From contig JAWQEG010002472.1 of NCBI GenBank assembly GCA_033782935.1, forward strand, positions 38,501 to 102,500: a DNA stretch of 64,000 nt. Reading direction: 5' to 3'. The position numbers and the translations under genes were made by a program. The notes below the pieces were generated by a model. The model was not told the DNA's origin. It did not search any database and was given only the letters and a program-made list of their open reading frames with translations. Position 1 is the stretch's first letter; each line of letters opens with the position of its first letter. Source of the DNA: Petrolisthes cinctipes (lineage: Eukaryota > Arthropoda > Malacostraca > Decapoda > Porcellanidae). Below are positions 44,100 through 54,966 of this stretch, one piece after another.

Positions 44100-45195
44100 A
44101 TACCTTAAGCGTATTAACTGAATTCTATTTTGCATCTTTAGACCACTGATGATGACAGCTGATGAGTGTCGAAAAGTTTGGCTACTTTTATTAAAGAAGA
44201 ATGAAACTTATCTCCCTTATAGTATTCTTATTTAAGATTCAGTTTGCATGCCCAAGGAACACTCCTCTCTCCGACGCTGCTTAGAACAGCGTCAAGGTAA
44301 CAGTGCTCTAACGTGAAATGCACAAGTATTATCAGCAAAAATCAGCAGCTGTTGCCGCATCACCTGTCATTCACTGACCAGATAAATATTTGATTCATAG
44401 CATTAATAACATGTAATATTTACACAACATGCATGCATCAGACAAGCTAACATTACTTCTTACATACGAAAATGATTAATAATTGAATATTTAACCAACA
44501 GGATATTCAGCGAGGAGACAGACTATGAAATATCGTAACAAACTGGAGCCTATCTCCTATCATACTGTTCATCTTGTAATAATGACAAGATAGCATATTG
44601 TTGAGTTTTGATCTAACCAACCCATCTTGTGGGTGACTGATTACAACAGCATTAGTGTTCTGGGATGACAACTATGAAAATACCTACCTTCCTATTACCA
44701 GTGGCCTAAATTAACTTTCGCAAGAAAGTTATATTTTTGAGACAAATGAAATCGCCTAACAAGAGTTAAATTATATAATTTAAGACGTAAGCTGCTTTAT
44801 GTGGGATAAACATTATATTTCATTACTTAGGGACGCTAGGAGCGCTTTCCACCAACCAGAAAGAATAGTGTTATGGTATTCAGAAAAAAAAGGCAAGATT
44901 TATCAGCCGTCGTTTAAGCACTCTCACACGCACGTAGACACACACGAACCTCCAGACACAACATAATCAATTCTATGCTCGCATTTCCCCTGCCACCCAT
45001 TACCCTTGCTTCCCTCTTCCCCCATTCCTACGTCATGAGCACCAAGTCACGTCTGCCTCAACCCAGCCTCTGCAACTCCCATGACACATGGCCACTTGTT
45101 CTCAGAGTGTTGAGCTAGGAGGGTGCTGGGCGAGTCATCTGTCTCGTGGTGCAGGAGGCAATGATAAGGGGATTGCAAAGTAACACTAACCAGCT
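44100..45195. other. intergenic; hammerhead-like core near 44150-44180
   Basis: CTGATGAGTGTCGAAAAG near 44159 has the CTGATGA and GAAA boxes of a minimal hammerhead core with a very short stem II. Otherwise no gene seen. Confidence 0.3.
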
Positions 45196-45199
45196 TCAC

Positions 45200-45345
45200 T
45201 CACAAGTATCAACCAGTCTATACCAACTATACTAACAAGTATCAGTCAAAGTGCCGGTGTATTATACCTTCTCTGATCACCGGGATAATAATTCATCATA
45301 GCCCCATCCCAACAAGTTGGATATATAACCCGGTCAGGACAAGTC
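45200..45345 (+). other. segment shared with 28010-28170, upstream of gene 5
   Basis: Words in common, in order: AGTATCAGTCAA, GTGCCGGTG, CACCGGGATA, AATTCATCATA, ATAACCCGGTCAGGA and AAGTCTCGAA. Like its partner it lies about 3 kb before a membrane-anchor exon. Confidence 0.4.
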
Positions 45346-45370
45346 TCGAATAGTGAACAATAGCCAGAGC

Positions 45371-45432
45371 TTAAACCTCACTAATACAAGGTTAAACCTC
45401 ACTAATACAAGGTTAAACCTCACTAATACAAG
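45371..45432 (+). repeat. 21-bp tandem repeat, three copies
   Basis: Unit TTAAACCTCACTAATACAAGG, three times. Confidence 0.9.
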
Positions 45433-45832
45433 GGATTGTGATACAGAATCTTGATACTGCTCAATCAACGAGTGATCACATACAGTATACACACAATATC
45501 CCAAATGTATGAAGTTGATGAACAAAATAAGTGTAAACCTAAGCATTAGTGGAGGACGCAAAACACCAATGAATCATAAACTAAAGACAAACCACGAACA
45601 CCGATACATACAAGATCTAAAGTCACCAAGGAACACAACAAGGAATTAACTCCATCGTAAAACAGAGGACAAGTTAGTCAACTCCAGACCTCGACACTTT
45701 TTGTTATATACCTGTCTAACAGATTAACAAGGGGTGAGATGATATGCATCAAATCCATATCACCGAGAGTCATTGGGAGTCGAAGTAAGTTGCCATTATA
45801 TATCAGTTGTAATGCCATATTCTAATGAAAGG

Positions 45833-46047
45833 TACACCCGAGCTTGTAAATTCGCGACCACGTACTAAGAAGTTTATGCCATTTGAGCTGGTAACATTTA
45901 TTTGAGGAGGAATCAGAGTAGGTGGAACATAGTAGAGGGACATGATACAATCTTTCACCTACAATGACACCGTCCCCACACAGAGTTACCAGCTCAGATG
46001 ACATAAACATTTGGGGACGTGGTCGCGAATTTACGAGCTCGAGTGTA
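45833..46047. mobile_element. 215-bp inverted-repeat element TACACYCGAGCTYG
   Basis: The left arm TACACCCGAGCTTGTAAATT, CGCGACCACGT is mirrored by the right arm ending …GCGAATTTACGAGCTCGAGTGTA. Further inside, GTTTATGCCATTTGAGCTGG pairs with CCAGCTCAGATGACATAAAC. Non-coding. Confidence 0.8.
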
Positions 46048-46267
46048 CATAGCTGGTATGGTGAGTATCGAGTGCTGAGAGGGACACACTGCAGATGGAA
46101 ATGGTGCCTGCCTAGAGACTCATATATGGTAAGGAGTTCAGATAACGAAACCTGAAGCTGTAAAGGTCAGGGAAAGCGACGCCTGGGGTACTGTAAGTTC
46201 TCTGATGAAAATGTATTCCTCGTGTTATAAACTCAAAATGGGACAACCTTTTATACCCACACTAGTT

Positions 46268-46425
46268 GATTCAGGGAACAGTTGTGCTGGTAAATCTGGA
46301 GCATATAATTCTTCCAAGTGATGCCAAGCAACAGATCATCATTATTTTTGTTAACTTGGTCCTGTTTCATGACATACTTTGGAGGAATGAAGACACTCCA
46401 ATTTATAGATCAATGCTATGCCTTC
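46268..46425. mobile_element. TTAA foldback, group B, copy 9 (degraded)
   Basis: The ends have decayed (ATTCAGGGAACAG; …CAATTTATAG) but the AAATCTGGAGCATATAATTC and CATACTTTGGAGGAATGAAG arms are recognisable. Confidence 0.6.
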
Positions 46426-46437
46426 TCAGTTAGACTT

Positions 46438-46559
46438 GGGGCCGTATGCAAGAACCTTTGTGGTGCATACGATAGCCCTATTGTTTGTCTATGCCTATGG
46501 AGTCTTCGTACAGGTACCACGCCATTGTATACACCATGAACGTTCTTGAATACAGCCCT
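46438..46559. mobile_element. palindromic element, GTATGCAAGAAC family, copy 2
   Basis: GGGGCCGTATGCAAGAACCT on the left, …AACGTTCTTGAATACAGCCC on the right. Partner of 9280-9410, with the same order of internal words (GGTGCATACGAT, GTACAGGTACCACGCCAT). Confidence 0.75.
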
Positions 46560-46584
46560 TAATTTACTATTTCACGGATATGTA

Positions 46585-46663
46585 CAGTTACCAGCACTTA
46601 TAACAGGTACAGTCTTCGTTGTCAGTCCTCTTCTCCTGTACCAGTTATAAGTGCTGGCAACTG
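46585..46663. mobile_element. 79-bp CAGT foldback flanked by TA
   Basis: Left CAGTTACCAGCACTTATAAC, right …GTTATAAGTGCTGGCAACTG, with TA on both sides. Confidence 0.85.
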
Positions 46664-46912
46664 TACAATGCAACGAACCTTTAACGTTGCCTGCCTCAAC
46701 TTTTATATTGATTAATGCTGATAGCCTAGCATCATAGAAATCATAAGATTAGATACTAAGAATGAGTGCATACTTCACTTCTATATTCCAGTATAGAAGG
46801 GAGAACATTTCTTGTGGTGACGTGGGCAGTACTTAAGGGGGATTGGGATTTGTATGGTTTTTGCACGTCACTATAAATATAATATAACGTCAATATATAT
46901 TGTGTCTATGTA

Positions 46913-46981
46913 CAGTCGTGGCATATAGTCCTTGACCAGGGTGTAAAGGGAAGTCTGTTCAAGGACTATGTGCCGCGACTG
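46913..46981. mobile_element. 69-bp CAGT foldback element, copy 2
   Basis: Left CAGTCGTGGCATATAGTCCT, right …AGGACTATGTGCCGCGACTG, TA on both sides. Same family as 9152-9220. Confidence 0.85.
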
Positions 46982-48006
46982 TACTTATTACTCCACGTTC
47001 CCTTACAGCAATCTAATTGGGAGTGTCAGTGAGAAGATACCACCAGAATAATTTGTCAAAGAATCCAAACGGACTTCCAACATGGTTAATACATTCTGAA
47101 ACATACGTGGGTCAATATGAGTCCCATATAATGGCGAAAACGTAAAGGGTTTACAGTATATATATATACAGCACCTATGATAAATAAATACATTCCCACA
47201 AATAGAACAAGTGAAATTTTGCATTACAATACCTTCAATTCTAAATCGTCCATTTGTCCTTTCGATAAATATGAAAGTTTCATTCATCTGATGCAGGTGT
47301 TTAGTTCACTGAAGATGCACTGTTTATATTAGCTTTGAAAAAAAAAAAAAAAAAGATGTTCTTATTTTAGTATTTATGCAATTTACTAACTTACAAGACA
47401 GTGAACCACATCACGTTTCCAGAGGGGACTGTTGCCAGTTATACAAAAATTAGCAATATGTGCCGATTTTTTTTTATTATTATTAATGTATTGCTCCGTG
47501 GCGTCAATCGAAAGACAGGTAACAAAACATACGGGTAGGCGGGACCCATGAAAATACAATACACACACACACACACACACACACATACACACACACACAC
47601 ACACGCGAAAGCAAAACAGAAACGTGCCGAGTTGAGCAACATCATGATAATTTATGTCGACACCCCTCGCTTCATGTATGAGGAAGTTTCTGTAAGTTAC
47701 ACGAGGCCAACTTATTCATGATAAAATTCACTTATAGTGTATACTCGCAATTCAAAATATGTATCCCGGCTTGCTTCGAATACCCTGATCGAGTATTAAA
47801 GAAGCTCAAACAAAACAGGAACACGGTTCACATTTTTTATTTATTCATACATTTCCTTTACATATATCCAAAGCAACATTACCTACAACTGGTCAAGTAT
47901 CATACAACAAACAAAGTCTTGGAACACACGCCTGTCGACCTATAACCTAACCTAACCTACAAACACAAAAGAGTCACACTCACTACCACTGACGTCTATT
48001 CTTCAG
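46982..48006. other. 5' flank of gene 5
   Basis: Contains an A-run at about 47339-47354, a (CA)n at 47562-47604 and TAACC repeats at about 47944-47958. No start exon identified. Confidence 0.45.
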
Positions 48007-51000
48007 AACTTCGCCGGGTGGTGGTGGCGTTGGTGGTATTCGTCTGCACATTCTACCTGCTCTTTGTCATCAGTACCCTCACAACTGAATACACCATTAA
48101 TCAGATTGGACAACAACTCCTCAACTACGCACTGCTAAAGGAAAGACATGTATACAAATCATCTACCCCTAAAATAAACAAGAAAGATGATGAAGGAAGA
48201 ACAGTGGGTGACAATGAGGTCTGTCTGTGTGTGTGTGTGTGTGTGTGTAAGTCAGCCAGCATTATCCTCTTTTCCTCTGTCTGTCTAAAAGCCAGTAGTT
48301 TGGTAGGAAGCTCACGAGCGGCGTGACTTAGCACATCTTAGCAAGTGCTAACTCATCCGTTTTATTTTCATCAGAAAATACGGGGAACTTCAGAAGATAA
48401 AGGTAATATTGATCCCACTATTACAGATACCATTCTGTATCCACCGTGTGCTGGCCTCATACCCACGTCAATTCTTAGAGTTGTGGGTCTGTGTGTTGCC
48501 GTCCTCCCACACCAACCCAGGCTTTTTCCCTCTGACCTTTCCTCTCCTGAAGCACGTATCCGCGTATTTTTAAATACTATCCTGGCTAACCCTGTACCCA
48601 CGTGTTTCGAACAAAATTAATCATTTTTCCTCTCACCTCAGCGTGTGTGTACAACCTCTAGAATTTTTTTTTTTTAGCCTTCCATGACGTGCTTTTGGCT
48701 TTGTCATGAATAATCCTCAGGTATTTTCCCAATTATAATATCTAAAACGAAAGGTGTTATTTAGGGTTCATTGATATAACTTTTTATCTTTGGACATCAA
48801 CAGTGCTTCCCTCCGATATGTAAAGTCGTCTCGTATTAGTCAGAGAATAATGCAAATATCGCCTACCATAATTCATGGTAACGGCACGAGCACTAATAAG
48901 TATACAGCATTGGTTGAAGCTTTGAACAGTCCAATTCACCAACGAACTAATTAAATGGAGATCTTATTGTGCATTTATTTACTGTCTCTAGGTATTCGAA
49001 GCACACCTAGATACTTAATAATGCTCGTGACTATATAAAATGTACACTCTTGTATTGAGTAGGTGTACAGTACATGAGTACATGTGTCTGTATAGTGTGT
49101 GCACTTATTGTGTGCGTAATGTTACTCCAGTGGTCTCACAGACGGAAGGGAAGGGTATGCTGAAAGTAGAAAGGTATATCTGTCTGTTTATATATTATTA
49201 ATTTATCAGAGTAAATCACACCAATTTACATAATGGATGGCCAGTAATCATATGAAACAAGATTTACAGTTTGATATCTTATATTACAATCAATAATGAA
49301 GGAGAGCATGACTGAGGAAATACAAATTGTGGTTTCCTCCACTCTCGCGTTATCCACTTGTAGTTGTGAGGAGGCAACATTACAGGTGAGTATGTGCCTT
49401 GATGCTGCTTGTTTTCCATGAGTCAAAGCTCTCAGGATTCAAAGTACAGAATCAGAAGATAGATAATGTTTGATGGGTAATGTGGGAGTGGAGGCAATAG
49501 TATTGTATAGGCCACTATCTAACCTGCCCTGGGTTACAGGTTAATCCTCAGCCACCACGAATGTTCACCATTCCTACACCAACCAACTCAACACCAGTAA
49601 GTATTATATATTCTGTCAATCTTTATTTCAAAACAAAATATGAACTTTCTGTGTTCACGGTACAGTAGAGAAACACAAACCAAAAGCAGCAACTCCGTTG
49701 TTACCGAGTTTACCAATACAATAATGAACTATTTAATAGCTGGGATATCATCAGAGCCATACAATTCCTAAAGAGAGAGAGAGAGAGAGAGAGAATTGTT
49801 CATCCAATAATATATTTGACACTAATGCTTCTCATTATCCCTGCCAGCCACCTTCTACCTTCATCCCTATTGAGCCAGACACATCCCGACTAGGTCGTCC
49901 ACCAGACATACCCAAGCGGTTCATCATTGAAGAGGCCGATTACTGTCACCGTCATCCTGATTTACAAGTCATCGCTTTCGTGCCTTCTTCTATAGGACGC
50001 GCGAGTGAGAGGAACCTCACCAGAACCAGCTGGGCTAACGCTTCAGCTTACGACATGGGTGACATCAGTGTCAATGTTGGGGTTGTGTTCATGATTGGAC
50101 GAGCTAAAAGTCTAGATGAACAGAAAATTATTCATGAAGAGAGTCAACGTTATCATGACATTGTGCAGGTAAATCACTGTAGTGTATAGTTACAGTACAT
50201 GATGTGATCATCATCACACACGGTCACTGATAATAGGAATGGTTCCCAGGGAGAGATTTCTTGTACGGCTTGCACTCGTTGTGGTTCAGTAATAAGAGCT
50301 TTGACATTCGCTGTTATAGGCCAGGGATGTGCAGGTTCGAATCCTGGTCACGAAGGAGGTCATGTACAGGAGGTAAACACAGTGGCATTTCAGTCCTGAT
50401 AACATTATATCAAATGTAAAGTACGAGATTCAGAAGAGGTTAATAATGGAAAACATGGTAAATCCCTAATACCTGTTTGGAAAATATCTCGAATGAAGGA
50501 GGCCATGATGTTGTACCTCTCTCACTTTTTTCTTTCGCAGGTGAGGACATTAAGTGGGTTTCTTTCTGATAGTCTACATCTTCTGCAATGCAGAAAAAAA
50601 GGAAGTTTTAAACTCACTGGGAATTATTTGTTTGATACCTGAATGATCTTGAGGCCCACCCTCTGGTGAAGTGTGACAAGGGATTAGTGTACAGTAGAGG
50701 ACAGCCTACACGCCATACACAACTCAATCAGATGGATGATACAAATTCAGAAATAGGTGTATTAGGCTGCATATATATATATATATATACGGTAGAAATC
50801 ATTACTCGCTACAAACACTAACTGTGGTGTTGTTATAATGGCAGGGGGACTACGGTGACCACTACCGCCTGCTGACCTACAAGGGGCTGGCAGGACTCTA
50901 CTGGATCTCCCGCCACTGTGCTCACGTCCCCTGGACCCTCCACTCTGATGATGACACACACATTGATATCTTCCTCTACCATCGGGCACTGAAGGAGTTG

Positions 51001-51426
51001 GACGATGAAGCAAAGAAGATGTTCATCTGTAGCCACATGTATGGTCCAGTGCTCCGGACAGGAAGGTGGAAGGTGCGCTATGAAGAATTTCCACAGGATG
51101 AATACCCTCTGTACTGTTCCGGGGGTGTCTGGTTCTTGCAGACTAAGTTGGTCCCAAAGTTACTAGAGGCTTCTAAGTCAGTGAACTTCCTGTGGGTGGA
51201 TGACGCATATGTAACTGGACTCTTGGCTGAGAAGGCTGGGATTGGGAGGTTTCCTTTCCATAATTACTATGGTGGGCCAGAAGTTCAGGTGGATAATTTA
51301 GGGAAACAAGTGGTGTGGTTTGTCAAGTTTGCACCACGTTGGGTGTGGTGGGATATGATTGTAGAATACCATAGAAATCATTCAATGCACAATCCAGTAA
51401 CGCTTATACCCCATTCAAAATCATAA
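48007..51426 (+). CDS. GT31 beta-1,3-galactosyltransferase-like, gene 5
   Basis: Exons 48007-48218, 49540-49596, 49848-50168 and 50845-51426 give about 389 residues plus an unfound start exon. The first exon enters in phase 1 with LRRVVVALVVFVCTFYLLFV, a membrane anchor. Its donor (GAG|GTCTGT) is weak, so that border is less certain, and a small extra exon near 48375 is possible. The 19-codon second exon is Pro/Thr-rich stem like that of gene 2. The catalytic exon at 49848 is diverged (FIPIEPDTSRLGRPPDIPKR, HRHPDLQVIAFVPSS, RNLTRTSWANAS). The last exon matches the common block from its intron onward: HSDDDTHIDIF, YCSGGVWFLQ, WVDDAYVTG. Its intron carries a tRNA-like sequence. It ends PVTLIPHSKS. 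Probable Golgi glycosyltransferase. Confidence 0.83.
49773..49794. repeat. (GA)11 microsatellite
   Basis: Short GA run in the intron before the third exon of gene 5. Confidence 0.9.
50262..50350 (+). other. tRNA-derived sequence (SINE head or tRNA relic)
   Basis: TGGTTCAGTAATAAGAGC resembles an A box and, about 45 bases on, GGTTCGAATCC is a perfect B box. The spacing is that of a tRNA. The acceptor stem does not pair well, so this is not a working tRNA; a tRNA-derived SINE head is more likely. It lies in an intron of gene 5. Confidence 0.5.
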
Positions 51427-52154
51427 ACTGGTATTAGTTGTATTAGTTGAAACTTATATCGAGATACTGATCGCGATACCATTTCATATATTCTTGATAT
51501 ATATATAGTCATTTCAAAATATAATAATTAAAAGCCAGTTACATACTGAATATGTGTTTATATATTCTGGAGTAATTTTGTTAATACTCAGACCCTCAGG
51601 CAGAATAACATCTACAAGGGATATAGTCGATATAAACACTAATATATATGTTTACTCTGGGTATTGACTACAAAATACATAACTTCCGTATGACTGTGTT
51701 GTGTACTATGTTTTGGTAATAAGTACTGATTCCTAACCTATTATGGTAGTTCTAGTGATAGGAGAGGGACTGAGGAGGGGTGAAGGCCGCTACAAAAGTA
51801 ACCAACCTAACCATCTATGACTTCTATTTTTGAATTGCCTGGTTCACCCAGTCACTTTAGAAATCAGCTGAAAATTTCAGACAATTTACAAAAGTGACTA
51901 AAATTCAAATTCATTTTCTTGGCATATTGACTGATAGGAATCTGGTGTGGGTAATCTGCCAGTTTTTCTATTGGCATTATGCATGCTGATGTCTGGGTAG
52001 TTTGGCAGTGTGTGTGTGTGTGTGTGTGCGTGTGTGTGTGTGTGTGTGAGGGAGAGTCCGATACAAACGTCTGGGTTGTTCCTAGCCAGCCAATGCAGTT
52101 GTGTGTTAGCCTTGATCCATGAAATTTTCTCTTGTTTCCTGCAGTGAGATGTAC

Positions 52155-52155
<1 letters not shown>
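51427..52155. other. 3' flank of gene 5
   Basis: AT-rich, no coding segment. A (GT)n tract lies at about 52010-52048. Confidence 0.45.
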
Positions 52156-52209
<54 letters not shown>

Positions 52210-52325
52210 GGAAACTATGAGTGGTCCCCGCTGGAGAGTATATTGTTACTATACATCCAAAGAATCCCAGCGGGGGCCATATTATAGCTCAAGAAAACCA
52301 TAAAAAAAAAAAAAAAAAAAAAAAA
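52156..52325. repeat. (TTA)n, short inverted repeat and A24 tract
   Basis: (TTA)n at 52156-52208 is followed by GTGGTCCCCGCTGG paired with CCAGCGGGGGCCAT, then A24 at 52302-52325. Confidence 0.8.
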
Positions 52326-52487
52326 CGGAATACAGATTACCGAAGCAAAAAACTATTTATCCCTCTTTTAAATTTAAGCAAATTTTCAGCATTGACACCA
52401 TTATTTGTGAATTCATTCCACAATTTAGTAACAAATACAACAGGTTGAAGAGGTGTGAAATACTGGAGGAACACGTACGACTGACTA

Positions 52488-52679
52488 CAGTCCCTGACAA
52501 TAGCGACGCCCCTCGCCTTGAAGTACACTGAACCAGAAGCACAAGCTTTTGTTTCCATACTATGATCATTTTCATATAATTAATTTATAACCAACTCTGC
52601 CTCCTCTCACCCACACTGAAGCAGTGGCTGCGGGTTTCGTATGGGTCAAGGAGAGGGGCGTCGCTATTGTCGGGGACTG
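52488..52679. mobile_element. 192-bp CAGT foldback flanked by TA
   Basis: Left CAGTCCCTGACAATAGCGAC, right …GTCGCTATTGTCGGGGACTG, TA on both sides. Confidence 0.85.
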
Positions 52680-52752
52680 TACAGTACTTGATAATGTTAA
52701 GCTGTGGAAAAGGCTTGGGAATAACACACGCCCTCAGTTGATATCTGTATAG

Positions 52753-52754
<2 letters not shown>

Positions 52755-52791
<37 letters not shown>
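52755..52791. repeat. (CT)n microsatellite
   Basis: CT run of about 37 bases. Confidence 0.9.
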
Positions 52792-52794
<3 letters not shown>

Positions 52795-54966
52795 GTAACG
52801 TTGTCTCCTGGGTGAGCACGAAAACAGGAAAGAGTATAGAGTTGACCTTTCTTGCTTTGCCTTGGCTGCAATATTCTATGGGCTAAGTTCATTCTTTATA
52901 TATCGTGTTAATAATCTTTCACACAGAATAACATCCATTCCACGGCTATTCTCTAGGGCTACAAGTAATTAAACTAAATATAGTTACTGCTGCCTTGGTC
53001 TCAAAGGATAATTTGGCTACTGTTTGATATAAAAATTTTTAACTCTTGACACGAAAAACCGCATGGTGCAAAACAGAGAGAGAAAGAAGTATGAAAATGT
53101 AGTAATTCTTGGTTTAATTAAGAGGAGCGGATGTGACGTTACTTTCGAGTCAGATTGTACATGAGGGGTTGGACAGTTAGATAATCCCTTTTCCTGTATT
53201 TCCTCTGTTAACATCAGTAGAGCCGAGGAGTGAGTCCAGAGTGCTTGTGACCAAACAGCGATTCAAGTTGTACCACTGTCGATGTACCATTTCTATAATC
53301 CCGGCCTCTTCCATCAGGTGGGCGCCTGTTCGTAAATCATCATTGAACAGGGTGTGAACAAAGGGTAAGAAAATTTGGTCCAGAATCTACAGTAAAGATG
53401 AAGTTTTTAAGTTAACGTTAAGTCCTGCAGCTCACAGCCTGTATATTAAGGACATGTTACCATCCACGTCAAGAAAAAGGCATAGATAGATTGGGTATAA
53501 TTACCAAAATTGGTAGCTTGGGTAAGGTAAAAGTTTGCTAAGGGACCTGTGAAGTTTTCGTCGAATTGGAGACGAGACTAGTTATTCCTCTAGTCGAGAC
53601 TAACCGAAACAGGCTCCTTCAGTAAGTTTATGTGCTGATGTGTGTGGATTTTAATTTGCCAATATAATCATATGGTCTGATCATTAGCGCTAGAGGAAAC
53701 AACCAAGTAAACATAAAATATTTTTCTCTCTTGTAACTCTAGAGGCAAAGACAAACCCGAGAGAGGACATGAATAACGACGACGACGACGACGACGACGA
53801 CGACATGCAACCGATTATTACAGTCGTCGCCAAATTTCCTAGAAATTTTTCTCAATCCTCCTAGCCGGATCTTGTAGGAGGCCATTTCACTCGTCTCTCA
53901 TATCTTTCACAATTTATCTATTAAATATAATGAGCACCCAGCAGTATGAAGAGCACAGAGATATGTTGTGTTCAGTGATATGTAGCTTCCTCTTAGGCTA
54001 CGTTGACACCAACAAGTGAGTCGCGTCGCGTCAAGTCAGTCTCAACAACAATCTCCGTACCCACCGACTGCGTCAGCCCTAGCCGCGCCAGATTTCAAAG
54101 ATAATGGACATATTTTCTCGCGCTGAAGTAGTTGTTCTAATACTCCGTATTAGGAGTAGTAGTTGGTTCTGGGATCATTTTGGTTAATGGCCTACGTACA
54201 GTACATGCAGTTATAAACTAAAAGACAAAAAATTCAATATACATTAAAATGATTAGAGTGCAGATATAAATTAAAAGATTGAATAGATGTGTAGTCCAAA
54301 ATAATTTTACTTTTCAGTGACAGTCGGTTAAGGATCTTCAGAGTTCAACCTCCACACCTGTACCAAATCTATCCAACCTCCACACCTGTACCAAACCTGT
54401 CCAATCTCCATACCTGGTTACCCTCAACTTTCTCAAGACAAGACAATATTGAAACTAATGGCAAAATTTCAAATGATACTATCCAAAAGACGTAAGTACA
54501 AAATTAGTTAAAGGTCATGATACATTTTTGGAAACATGAAATAATATCACCAGAGAAATGGGCTATTCTCTTTGTAAAATGTGTATCCCTCAGCAGAACA
54601 GCAAATTCCTATCCCCAGAATCTCCTACATAAAGTGAAATGGTTCCTCTTGAGTGTCACAATTAATTATTTTGATACGAGCACATCGAATGTCATCTTGG
54701 TTATTGAAAGAGGTCTTGAAACGTTGTCAATAAAATGACTCCTCCTCATACGTTGTTGTCCTTAATCCAGCACTTATCTTCTCTAAATAATCTTGGGTTA
54801 ACCGCTATTGATAGTTCAGTGCGTTAGACATATATAATAAATGAAAGGGAAGATAACATTATGATAAAACTGTGTGGTGGTGGATGGTAGGGTAGTGTGT
54901 ATTTTTTCTTCTCACAGGATTAATTATCAAAAGGGTAACTCACCTTCCCTTCTTTTCCCGTCCCAG
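52792..54966. other. 5' flank of gene 6
   Basis: Contains (GAC)n at 53777-53804. No start exon for gene 6 was identified. The segment near 53545-53625 has group-C-like words (GGACCTGTGAAG, GAAACAGGCTCC) but no pairing ends. Confidence 0.4.

Noticed and set aside
48375..48401. Small extra exon of gene 5 (KIRGTSEDK)
   Set aside because: An acceptor-like CATCAG and donor-like GGTAAT flank it, but its length breaks the phase needed by the next exon.
52337..52558. Possible LINE C-terminus (VTKLWNEFTNNGVNAENLL) on the minus strand
   Set aside because: A slight resemblance to LINE ends, but the expected A tail is on the wrong strand and no upstream reverse-transcriptase motif is present.
53545..53625. 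Fifth group C TTAA foldback
   Set aside because: Some shared words but no inverted ends and no TTAA.
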